NCBI GenBank assembly: GCA_965205155.1 | Contig: OZ242033.1 | Location: forward strand, 1,736,001 to 1,800,000 | Origin: Aldehydirespirator sp965205155 | Lineage (GTDB): Bacteria > Actinomycetota > Acidimicrobiia > Acidimicrobiales > Aldehydirespiratoraceae | DNA length: 64,000 bases | Reading direction: 5' to 3' | Position numbers and translations under genes: made by a program | Notes under the pieces: generated by a model | Seen by the model: the letters and a program-made list of their open reading frames with translations, nothing else | The model's database searches: none | Told to the model about the DNA's origin: nothing | Shown: positions 8,580 to 15,794 of the stretch, one piece after another | Position numbering within the stretch: position 1 is the stretch's first letter | Layout of the letters: the number at the start of each line of letters is the position of its first letter

Positions 8580-8690
8580 TCACCCCAGCAGCGCCCACAC
8601 CACCAGGGCAATGGCCACCAGCAGTCCCGCAGCCACGAAGACGAGGTCGGAGGGCCGGCGCCGGTGGGGACGGGTGGGGTCGAATCCCAT
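8580..8690 (-). CDS. Single-pass membrane microprotein, 36 aa
   Basis: A 36-residue frame from ATG 8690: MGFDPTRP, a basic HRRRP turn, then one hydrophobic helix from about residue 18 (FVAAGLLVAIALVVWALLG) that ends the protein. The basic side before the helix predicts N-in topology. Its TGA lies within the GGTGAG Shine-Dalgarno of the downstream zinc-ribbon gene, an arrangement suggesting translational coupling. It faces the cytochrome c gene divergently across about 80 bp. No family recognised. Support is the strong membrane pattern and the coupling, not homology. Confidence 0.55.
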   Translation of the reverse strand: MGFDPTRPHRRRPSDLVFVAAGLLVAIALVVWALLG

Positions 8691-8769
8691 GGCGCAAGTA
8701 TCGTTGCACGGCGATCCGACCGCACCTCAAGCGCCATGCCCCGCCGCCGACTCCCGGACCTCACGTGCC

Positions 8770-9138
8770 ATGCCTCGCCGCCGCCGACTCCCGCACCGCC
8801 TGCTGCTGGCGGCCCTGATCGCCGCGATCACCGCGGTCGGGGCCTGCGCGGCCGACGACGTGCCGGAGGTTCCCGTCGGCCCGGACGGCTTCCCGGACCG
8901 GGAGCTGGTGGCGGGGCGGCAGGTCTACATCGACCGCTGCGCCAACTGCCACGGCAACGACGGCGGCGGGGGACGGGGCACGAAGCTCTCGGACGGCCGG
9001 ATGATCACGCAATATCCCAACGTCGACGATCAGGTCGAGATCATCGCCGACGGGGTGCGATCCATGCCAGCGTTCGTTGAAGTGCTCGACGCCGAGGAAA
9101 TAGCTGCTGTGGTCAGGTATACACGAGAAGTGCTATGA
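8770..9138 (+). CDS. Cytochrome c-type lipoprotein
   Basis: About 122 aa from ATG 8770. A short basic N-terminus and hydrophobic stretch lead to a lipobox-like VGAC, so the mature protein is probably a membrane-anchored lipoprotein. The single haem-binding motif is CANCHG, followed by GGGGRGTKLSDGRM and a C-terminal SMPAFVEVLDAEEIAAVVRYTR. The Met in SMPAF is the likely sixth haem ligand, as in class I cytochrome c. It would carry electrons on the outer face of the membrane; the partner is unknown. Upstream in-frame ATGs exist (8611, 8692) but lack a signal peptide. Its neighbours are DNA and translation genes, so context does not explain it. Confidence 0.8.
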   Translation: MPRRRRLPHRLLLAALIAAITAVGACAADDVPEVPVGPDGFPDRELVAGRQVYIDRCANCHGNDGGGGRGTKLSDGRMITQYPNVDDQVEIIADGVRSMPAFVEVLDAEEIAAVVRYTREVL

Positions 9139-9200
9139 TTATCTCTAACTGTTCTTGACACACGGGTAGATCCACGGCTAGCCGCCGGCCGAGCTGACGA

Positions 9201-9230
9201 CGGCCTCCACTCCTCAGACCACGGAGGCCG
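9201..9230 (+). promoter_or_regulatory. Hairpin enclosing the yifB ribosome-binding site
   Basis: Perfect 8-bp inverted repeat CGGCCTCC (9201-9208) / GGAGGCCG (9223-9230) with a 14-nt loop. The 3' arm contains GGAGG, the Shine-Dalgarno of yifB, whose ATG is at 9233. In RNA this would sequester the ribosome-binding site. About 40 nt upstream lies TTGACA (9155-9160) as a possible -35, without a good -10. Regulation is inferred from base pairing only. Confidence 0.5.
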
Positions 9231-9232
9231 CC

Positions 9233-10744
9233 ATGCTCGCTACCGTCCGCTCCGCCACCCTCGTCGGGGTGTGGGGCCATCCCGTCTCAGTAGAAGTCCA
9301 CGTCGCCGACGGGCTGCCGGGGTTCACCGTCGTGGGCCTGCCCGACGCCTCCTGCCGGGAGGCCCGCGACCGGGTCCGGGCCGCCATCGTCTCGAGCGAG
9401 CTCAAATGGCCGCCGAAGCGCATCACGGTCAACCTGGCCCCGAGCGATGTGCCGAAGTCGGGTGCCGGTCTCGATCTGGCCGTAGCCGTGGGCGTGCTCG
9501 TCGCCGACGGGCAGCTCGAAGCCGCGTCGATTGCCGACCTCGGGGTGCTCGGGCAGCTCGGCCTCGACGGGTCGGTGCGGCCGGTGCCGGGGGCGTTGCC
9601 CCTGGTCGACGCCATGGACAACTCGTCGATTGTGGTGGCCGCCCGCGACAGCGCGGTGGCCGAGATGGTGGCTCCCGAGCGGGTCCGGCCCGTCAACCAC
9701 CTAAAGGAGGTGTTCGAGGCTCTGGCCGGCACTGAGGCCTGGCCCGTTCCGCCCGTGGCGCGAAGCTCGCCCTGTGCCGATCCCGAACCCGACCTCGCCG
9801 ACATCGCGGGCCAGCCGCTGGCTCGGTGGGCGCTGGAGGTGGCTGCCGCCGGCGGGCACCACCTGCTGCTGGTCGGGCCTCCCGGAGCCGGCAAGACGAT
9901 GCTGGCCCGCCGCCTTGTCGGTGTGCTGCCGGACCTGTCGCCCGAGGAGTCCTTGGAGGTCACCCGGGTCCACTCGGCCGCCGGTCTGACACTTCCCGAC
10001 GGCCTGGTCACCCGGCCTCCGTTCAGGGCGCCCCACCACTCGTCATCGATGGCCGCGCTGGTGGGCGGGGGCAGCGCCAGGGCGAGACCCGGTGAGGTGA
10101 GCGCAGCCACCGGGGGAGTGCTGTTCCTTGACGAACTCGGGGAGTTCGCGCCGTCGGTGCTCGACGCCCTGCGCCAGCCGCTGGAGGAGGGCATGATCCG
10201 GGTGGCCCGCTCCCAGGGCATGGTCGAGCACCCGGCCCGCTTCCTGCTGGTGGCGGCCATGAACCCCTGTCCGTGCGGCGCAGGCGGCACGGTCGGCTGC
10301 CGCTGCGCTCCCGGCGCGCTGGCCCGGTACCAGCGTCGCCTGTCGGGCCCCTTCGTCGACCGGCTCGATCTGGTGGTCCGGGTGGACCGTCCCGATCCGG
10401 CCGACCTGCTCGACACCCGGCCCAGCACCCCGAGCACCGAAGTCGCTGAGAGGGTGGCCGAGGTGCGAGCCCTAGCCCGCCGGCGGGGTGTGAGCAGGAA
10501 CGCCGCGTTGGCGGATGCCGATCTTGAGCAGCACGCCCCCATGGACCGCGCCGCCACCGAGGTGCTGAGGGCTGCCCTGACCGAGGGCCGCCTCAGTGCC
10601 AGAGGCCTGCGCCGGGTCCGGACGGTGGCTCGCACCATCCGGGACCTTGACGATGGCGGCGAGGAACTGAGAGCCGAGGACGTACTCGCCGCGCTCTCCT
10701 TGCGGATGCGACTCGACGGCGCGGGAGGGCTGGTCCATGGATGA
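9233..10744 (+). CDS. comM: YifB/ComM family Mg-chelatase-like AAA+ ATPase
   Basis: 503 aa. An N-terminal ChlI-like domain (about 1-170; LPGFTVVGLPDASCREARDR, KRITVNLAPSD) precedes a AAA+ Mg-chelatase domain. That domain has Walker A GPPGAGKTM (Lys 221), Walker B LFLDELGEF, sensor AAMNPCPCG with the family's Cys-rich CGAGGTVGCRC insertion, and a C-terminal lid with RGLRRVRTVARTIRDL. In Haemophilus and Vibrio ComM is a hexameric helicase that drives branch migration during integration of transforming DNA. The direct coupling to dprA (8-nt overlap) fits a natural-transformation or recombination role here. Confidence 0.93.
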   Translation: MLATVRSATLVGVWGHPVSVEVHVADGLPGFTVVGLPDASCREARDRVRAAIVSSELKWPPKRITVNLAPSDVPKSGAGLDLAVAVGVLVADGQLEAASIADLGVLGQLGLDGSVRPVPGALPLVDAMDNSSIVVAARDSAVAEMVAPERVRPVNHLKEVFEALAGTEAWPVPPVARSSPCADPEPDLADIAGQPLARWALEVAAAGGHHLLLVGPPGAGKTMLARRLVGVLPDLSPEESLEVTRVHSAAGLTLPDGLVTRPPFRAPHHSSSMAALVGGGSARARPGEVSAATGGVLFLDELGEFAPSVLDALRQPLEEGMIRVARSQGMVEHPARFLLVAAMNPCPCGAGGTVGCRCAPGALARYQRRLSGPFVDRLDLVVRVDRPDPADLLDTRPSTPSTEVAERVAEVRALARRRGVSRNAALADADLEQHAPMDRAATEVLRAALTEGRLSARGLRRVRTVARTIRDLDDGGEELRAEDVLAALSLRMRLDGAGGLVHG

Positions 10745-11993
10745 CGCACTCTCACCGCCGAACGAGCGGGGTGGCAAGGCCGAGCCGGAGGTTCGCCCGG
10801 AGCGGGGTGCCATGGCCGAGCGGGATGTGCGACCGGAGCGGGGAGTCCACGCCGCCGCGCTGGCCTCGCTGCCCCGAGCGACGCCGCGGCGGCTTGAGCG
10901 GCTGCTGGGCAAGCGGGATCCGGCAGGGGTCTGGGCGAAGGTAGAGCGGGGCGAGATGCCCAGGTGGGTGGCCGGCGAGGATCTTCACGACGTGTGGCGG
11001 GACCATGCCCGCGGCACCGATCTCGCTGTGATGGCCGACTTGCTCGTGACGCTTGATGCCTGGGTGACGACGCCAGCCAGCGTCCAACACCCGCTCGCCC
11101 TCACTGGTGACATCGATCCGGCGCCGATCCTGTTCCGCCGCGGCCGGGTGCCGGACCCGACTGCGCCAGCAGTGGCCATTGTGGGCACGCGGCGCTGCAC
11201 TCCCACGGGGCGCTCGGTGGCGATGGAGCTGGGATCAGGACTGGCCTCGGCCGGTGTGACCGTGGTGTCGGGGCTTGCCCTGGGGATCGACGGTGCCGCC
11301 CATCGGGGAGCGCTCGCCGCGGACGCCGCACCCGTGGTGGGGGTGGTGGGCAGCGGACTCGATGTGGTCTACCCCAGGGGCAACCGCGATCTATGGGACG
11401 CCGTGAGCGCGGCCGGAACCCTGCTCTCGGAGGCGCCGCTGGGCGCCGAGCCGGAGGGCTGGCGCTTCCCGGCCCGGAACCGACTACTGGCCGCGCTGGC
11501 CGACGTCGTCGTGGTGGTCGAGTCCAAGCGGGCAGGAGGCTCCATGCACACTGTCGAGGAGGCCATCCGGCGCGAGGTCACCGTCATGGCGGTGCCGGGC
11601 TCGGTGCGCAACCCGGCTGCGGAGGGCACCAACCTGCTGCTCAGCGAGGGCTGCGCTCCGGCCTGCTCGACCGACGACGTGCTGGTCGCCCTAGGCCTGG
11701 CCACCGCGGGCGCAGCCGGTCGGGCGATGCAGCCCGGCTCCACCGCGGGCGCAGCCAGCGGCGTCCTGCAGCCCGGCCGCGCCGGGGCCGACCCCGCGGT
11801 CGGCCCGATCGACATCGACGACCTCGACTCCCTCCAGAGGAGGCTGATCGAACTGCTCGACGACGGCCCGGTGAGCCTCGACGCGCTGGTGCTGCGGGCC
11901 GGGGCGCCCGCGCCCGACGTGCTGGTGGCGGCCGAGGGCCTCGAACGCCTCGGCCTGCTCGCCCGCGACGGCGCCCTCGTCCTGCGGCCATGA
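10737..11993 (+). CDS. dprA: DNA-processing protein DprA
   Basis: 418 aa. The N-terminal region holds a short imperfect internal repeat (PERGAMAERDVRPERG). The Rossmann-like DprA core (about 115-320) includes VAIVGTRRCTPTGRSVA, GVTVVSGLALGIDGAAHRGAL and FPARNRLLAALADVVVVVES. A C-terminal winged-helix-like tail (about 350-418) follows a Gly/Ala linker containing a second duplicated motif (AMQPGSTAGAA / VLQPGRAGA). DprA binds incoming single-stranded DNA and loads RecA. It overlaps yifB by 8 nt at its start and a DUF4258 gene by 4 nt at its end. Confidence 0.95.
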   Translation: MDDALSPPNERGGKAEPEVRPERGAMAERDVRPERGVHAAALASLPRATPRRLERLLGKRDPAGVWAKVERGEMPRWVAGEDLHDVWRDHARGTDLAVMADLLVTLDAWVTTPASVQHPLALTGDIDPAPILFRRGRVPDPTAPAVAIVGTRRCTPTGRSVAMELGSGLASAGVTVVSGLALGIDGAAHRGALAADAAPVVGVVGSGLDVVYPRGNRDLWDAVSAAGTLLSEAPLGAEPEGWRFPARNRLLAALADVVVVVESKRAGGSMHTVEEAIRREVTVMAVPGSVRNPAAEGTNLLLSEGCAPACSTDDVLVALGLATAGAAGRAMQPGSTAGAASGVLQPGRAGADPAVGPIDIDDLDSLQRRLIELLDDGPVSLDALVLRAGAPAPDVLVAAEGLERLGLLARDGALVLRP

Positions 11994-12289
11994 TGGCTTC
12001 CGACGATTGGTCCCAGTCAACAAACGGCCGCGGTCCAAAGCAGCTAGAATACACGTCGCATGCACTGGATGTCATGGAGCGGCGAGGAATCCGCCCGGAG
12101 TGGGTGGAGCGAGCGGTGGCCTGGCCCGGGCTACGGATCCGAGACCCATACGATGGGGCCGTGGAGCGGTTCTTCCGCCGTGTCCCCGAGAGAGGCGGGA
12201 GAGTGCTGAGGGTCGCGGTGAACACCGAATCCGATCCCTGGCGTGTCGTGAGCACGTTCTTCGATAGCGCAATGCGAGGTGGGATATGA
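11990..12289 (+). CDS. DUF4258 domain protein, possible toxin-like partner
   Basis: About 99 aa from ATG 11990, overlapping the dprA stop; the next codon, 11993, is also ATG. The core YTSHALDVMERRGIRPEWVERAV followed by a beta-rich VLRVAVNTESDPWRVVSTFF matches DUF4258, a small RelE-like fold family often found in toxin-antitoxin-like pairs. It is translationally coupled (4-nt overlap) to a DUF2283 gene, a recurrent association. Codon composition is less GC-rich than its neighbours, suggesting insertion between dprA and xerC. Activity is not demonstrable from sequence. Confidence 0.75.
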   Translation: MMASDDWSQSTNGRGPKQLEYTSHALDVMERRGIRPEWVERAVAWPGLRIRDPYDGAVERFFRRVPERGGRVLRVAVNTESDPWRVVSTFFDSAMRGGI

Positions 12290-12486
12290 GGCTCCATGTC
12301 GATAAGCAGGCCGATGCACTGCACTTCCGTCTCGACGATTCCACCATTGTCGAGTCCGTCGAGGTCGCTCCTGGAGTCGTGCTGGACTACAACCAGGCCG
12401 AACAAGTCGTCGGCGTAGAGATGCTCGGTCTTTCGACGCGATCACCGGACCTCGACCTCTCAGCTCTGCAGTTCGAAGCCGAATAG
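12286..12486 (+). CDS. DUF2283 family protein, possible antitoxin partner
   Basis: 66 aa covering the whole DUF2283 domain: HVDKQADALHFRL, then VAPGVVLDYNQAEQVVGVEMLGLS. The family consists of small all-beta proteins very often encoded next to DUF4258 proteins, as here with a 4-nt overlap. The pair is therefore best described as a toxin-antitoxin-like module. The gene order (DUF4258 first) and the location inside the dprA-xerC interval suggest a small mobile insertion. Function of either protein is unproven. Confidence 0.8.
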   Translation: MRLHVDKQADALHFRLDDSTIVESVEVAPGVVLDYNQAEQVVGVEMLGLSTRSPDLDLSALQFEAE

Positions 12487-12559
12487 GAGTCCACCGCGGC
12501 GGCGCCGGCCGTTGGGTTGCTTGAACTGGGTGAATCCTGGGGACAACTAGACTCAGGCT

Positions 12560-13438
12560 GTGGACAACTGGGGCTTGAGCGCCTGGCTCGACTCGCTGAG
12601 CGGCGTGGCCGACTCCACCCGGGCCGTGTACGCACGGGACGCCGCCGCGGCGGTGCGATGGCTCGAGGAGGCGGGTGTGGCCGGTCCCTCGGCGGTGGAC
12701 CGGAGGACTCTGCGCCGCTACCTGGCCGAACTGGGCGCCGACCGCTACGCGGCCCGCACCATCAGCCGCAAGGTCTCGGTGCTGCGACGCTACTTCGACT
12801 GGGCCCGCCGCACCGGCCGTGTGGTCGCCGACCCGACGCTCGGGCTGGCCCCGCCCAGGGGGCCGTCGAAGCTGCCGCAGGTGCTCAAGGACGACCAGAT
12901 CCGCACGCTCATCTCCAAGCCGGCCCGTGCCGGGAACGACCAGGCCCGCGATGCCCGCGATCTTGCCATAGTCGAGATGCTGTACGGCAGCGGTCTGCGG
13001 GTGAGCGAACTGTGCGGCGTCCGCCATGAGGACTTGGACCTGGACAGGACCGAGGTCCGGGTCTGGGGCAAGGGCTCCAAGCAGCGCCTGGTGCCGCTCA
13101 GCGATCCGGCGGTAGCCGCGCTGCGGGCCTGGCTGGGGGATCACCGCTACTCGTTCGTCACCGAGGACACCCCTGCTGACGCCGTCTTCCTCAACCAGCG
13201 GGGCCGGGCCATGACGCCCCGCGACGTGCGCCGGGTCATCGATCGCCGCAGCGTGGTGCCGACCCATCCCCACGCCCTGCGTCACACCTTCGCCACCCAC
13301 CTGCTCGACGGTGGCGCCGACCTGCGGGCCGTGCAGGAGTTGCTGGGGCACGCCGACATCGCCAGCACCCAGATCTACACCCACGTCAGCCGCGAGCGCC
13401 TGCGCGAGGTGCACAGGACATCGCATCCCAGGGCCTAA
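12560..13438 (+). CDS. xerC: Tyrosine recombinase XerC/XerD
   Basis: 292 aa from GTG 12560. The N-terminal SAM-like core-binding domain (about 1-90) is followed by the catalytic domain. All catalytic residues are visible: Arg in GSGLRVSEL, Lys in GKGSKQRL, HxxR in HALRHTFATHLL, His in LGHADI and the nucleophile Tyr 273 in QIYTHV. The enzyme resolves chromosome dimers at dif near the terminus. dprA followed by xerC is conserved in many actinobacteria, so this is probably the housekeeping recombinase and not a phage integrase. Confidence 0.93.
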   Translation: MDNWGLSAWLDSLSGVADSTRAVYARDAAAAVRWLEEAGVAGPSAVDRRTLRRYLAELGADRYAARTISRKVSVLRRYFDWARRTGRVVADPTLGLAPPRGPSKLPQVLKDDQIRTLISKPARAGNDQARDARDLAIVEMLYGSGLRVSELCGVRHEDLDLDRTEVRVWGKGSKQRLVPLSDPAVAALRAWLGDHRYSFVTEDTPADAVFLNQRGRAMTPRDVRRVIDRRSVVPTHPHALRHTFATHLLDGGADLRAVQELLGHADIASTQIYTHVSRERLREVHRTSHPRA

Positions 13439-13442
13439 GAGC

Positions 13443-15788
13443 ATGCGCGACCACCCCGACCAGGGTCCCGGAGCGGCTGAGCCTGCGGGGACCGCCGAAG
13501 ACGACACCGCTGTTCTCACCGCGACGCTGCTGTCGGAGGAGTCGGCTCGGCGCGGCGCTCAGGCCCGCGCCAGTGAGCAGGTGCTCTTCGCCGACGACCT
13601 CCTGCCGGGGGTCGGCGACGAGGAGGTGCCGCTGCGCGAGGGCCTCGCGATGGGCGGTGCCTTCACCTTCATCGTGCTGCTCGTGCTCAACAGCCTCGAC
13701 GAGCTCGAACAGGCTGCCATGGCCGTGCTGGCCCCCGATATCCGCGACACCTTCGGTGTCTCCGACGGCACGATCACCTTCATAGCGTCTGCCTCTGCGG
13801 CCTTCGTGGTGCTGGGCGCCTTCCCGATGGGCTGGCTGGCCGACCGCATCAGACGAGCACCGATCGTCGGGGTTGCGAGCGCGTTGTTCTCTGCGATGGT
13901 GTTCCTCTCGGGCTTCGCGGTGAACGCGTTCATGCTGTTCTGGACCCGCTTCGGGGCCGGCATCGCCAAGTCGAACACGATCCCGGTGCACAGCTCGCTG
14001 CTGGCCGACACCTACCCCATCGGGGTTCGGGGCCGCATCGGCGGGCTCACCCAGTCCACGGGCCGGGCCGTGGCCGCCATCAGCCCGATCGCGGTGGGCA
14101 CCGTGGCGTGGGTTGCCGGCGGTGACGAGGGCTGGCGGTGGGCGTTCTTCCTGCTGGGCCTGCCGGTGGCGGTGTTCGCGGTGGCCGCCTTCCGGATCCC
14201 CGAACCGACCAGGGGCCAATGGGAGAAGACGTCTGTCCTGAGCGAGGTGATCACCGACCCCGATCCCGCTCCCATCTCGGTGGAGGCCGCCTTCGCCCGG
14301 CTGCTGAGGATCCAGACGGTCAGAGCGGTGCTGTTCGCGTTCGTCGCTCTGGGCTTCGTGCTGTTCACGATTCCCGTGCAGTCGAACCTGTTCCTGGAGG
14401 ACGAGTTCGGCCTCGGCACGTTCGGGCGGGGGGTGGCCACCTCGGTAGCCGGTTTCGCCGCGGCGGTGGTGCTGCCGCTGGTGGGGCTGCGCTTCGATCG
14501 GCTGTACCGCCGCGACCCGTCCCTGACTCTGCGGCTGATCGGGGGCCTGCTGCTGCCGACCGCGTTCCTGGTGCCGCTGCAGTTCGCCATGCCCAACGAG
14601 TACCTGTTCGTGGTGGTGGACGTGCCCCGCACCGTGCTGTCGTCAGCCGCATTCGCCATGGTCGCTCCGGTGGTGTGGTCGATCGTGCCCTACCGGCTGC
14701 GAGGCCTGGGCTCGGCGCTGATCACCCTGTTCATCTTCCTGTTCGGCGCGGTGGGCGGATCACTGGTGGCGGCGTTCCTCGTCGACTCCTACGGGGTGCA
14801 GACCGCGGTGACCGTGCTGTCCCTCCCGGCCGTGACCATCGGCTCGCTCTTCCTGATCCGGGGCTCGCGGTCGATCAAGCACGACCTGTCGATGGTGGTT
14901 GCCGAACTCACCGAGGAGCTGGCCGAGCACGACCGCAGGCGCATCGACCCGGAGTCCACCCCGGCGCTGCAGGCCAGCAACATCGACTTCAGCTACGGCG
15001 CGGTGCAGGTGCTCTTCGACGTCTCCTTCGAGGTGGCTCAGGGCAAGACGTTGGCCCTGCTCGGCGCCAACGGCGCGGGCAAGTCGACCGCGCTGAGCGT
15101 GGTCACCGGGCTGTTCACGCCCGAGCGGGGCGAGATCCGCATGCACGGGCGCTCGATCACCTACACCACCCCGGAGCAGCGCTCCGCGATGGGCGTGCAG
15201 ATGCTGCCCGGCGGGCGGGGGGTGTTCCGCGAGCTGAGCATCGAGGACAACCTTCGCATCGGCGCCTACAAGTTCCGGCGGGACCCCGCCGACGTGCAAC
15301 GGCGCATCGACCGGGTGGTCGAGATGTTCGAACAGCTGGAGGGCCGTCTCGGTGAGCGAGCCGGCGACCTCTCCGGCGGGCAGCAGCAGATGCTGGCGCT
15401 GGCCCGGGTGATGATGCACGACCCCGAGATCCTCATCATCGACGAGATGAGCCTCGGACTGGCCCCCACCATCGTCCAGGACCTGGTGGCCGGACTCCAG
15501 CGGCTCCGTGAGGCCGGGCAGACGATGATCGTGGTGGAGCAGTCGCTCAACCTGGCGCTGTCGCTGGCCGACGACACGGTGTTCCTCGAGAAGGGCGAGG
15601 TCCGTCACGCCGGGCCGGCCCAGGATCTCATCGATCGGCCCGAACTGCTGCACGCAGTGCTGTTCGGCGCCGGCACCGACCCGGCACCGGGTCCTGCCGG
15701 CGACGCCTCCGCCGGCAGCACAGGCTCCGGCGACAGCGCCGGGTCCGACAGCACCGGATCGCCCTCCGACCCGGGCGACGGAAGCTGA
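13443..15788 (+). CDS. MFS permease fused to LivF-type ABC ATPase (copy 1)
   Basis: 781 aa from ATG 13443, 4 bp after xerC. A charged ~60-residue N-terminus precedes a 12-helix major-facilitator domain (about 65-500) with a typical loop GWLADRIRR. An ABC ATPase of the LivF class follows (about 515-760): Walker A GANGAGKST (~541-549), Q-loop region, signature LSGGQQQM (~643), Walker B ILIIDEMSLGLAP and EQSLNLAL. The C-terminal ~35 residues are a Gly/Ser/Asp tail. LivF normally pairs with LivG beneath LivHM; here the next gene encodes LivHMG as one chain, 6 bp away. The fusion thus physically ties an MFS carrier to a LIV-type importer. There is no frameshift or stop between domains, and copy 2 has the same architecture, so it is real. 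Substrate is unknown. Confidence 0.9.
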   Translation: MRDHPDQGPGAAEPAGTAEDDTAVLTATLLSEESARRGAQARASEQVLFADDLLPGVGDEEVPLREGLAMGGAFTFIVLLVLNSLDELEQAAMAVLAPDIRDTFGVSDGTITFIASASAAFVVLGAFPMGWLADRIRRAPIVGVASALFSAMVFLSGFAVNAFMLFWTRFGAGIAKSNTIPVHSSLLADTYPIGVRGRIGGLTQSTGRAVAAISPIAVGTVAWVAGGDEGWRWAFFLLGLPVAVFAVAAFRIPEPTRGQWEKTSVLSEVITDPDPAPISVEAAFARLLRIQTVRAVLFAFVALGFVLFTIPVQSNLFLEDEFGLGTFGRGVATSVAGFAAAVVLPLVGLRFDRLYRRDPSLTLRLIGGLLLPTAFLVPLQFAMPNEYLFVVVDVPRTVLSSAAFAMVAPVVWSIVPYRLRGLGSALITLFIFLFGAVGGSLVAAFLVDSYGVQTAVTVLSLPAVTIGSLFLIRGSRSIKHDLSMVVAELTEELAEHDRRRIDPESTPALQASNIDFSYGAVQVLFDVSFEVAQGKTLALLGANGAGKSTALSVVTGLFTPERGEIRMHGRSITYTTPEQRSAMGVQMLPGGRGVFRELSIEDNLRIGAYKFRRDPADVQRRIDRVVEMFEQLEGRLGERAGDLSGGQQQMLALARVMMHDPEILIIDEMSLGLAPTIVQDLVAGLQRLREAGQTMIVVEQSLNLALSLADDTVFLEKGEVRHAGPAQDLIDRPELLHAVLFGAGTDPAPGPAGDASAGSTGSGDSAGSDSTGSPSDPGDGS

Positions 15789-15794
15789 GCCGCG

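Noticed and set aside
12560..13438. The tyrosine recombinase as a mobile-element integrase
   Set aside because: It sits in the conserved dprA-xerC position, has XerC/D length and motifs, and no attachment-site repeats or phage genes are nearby.
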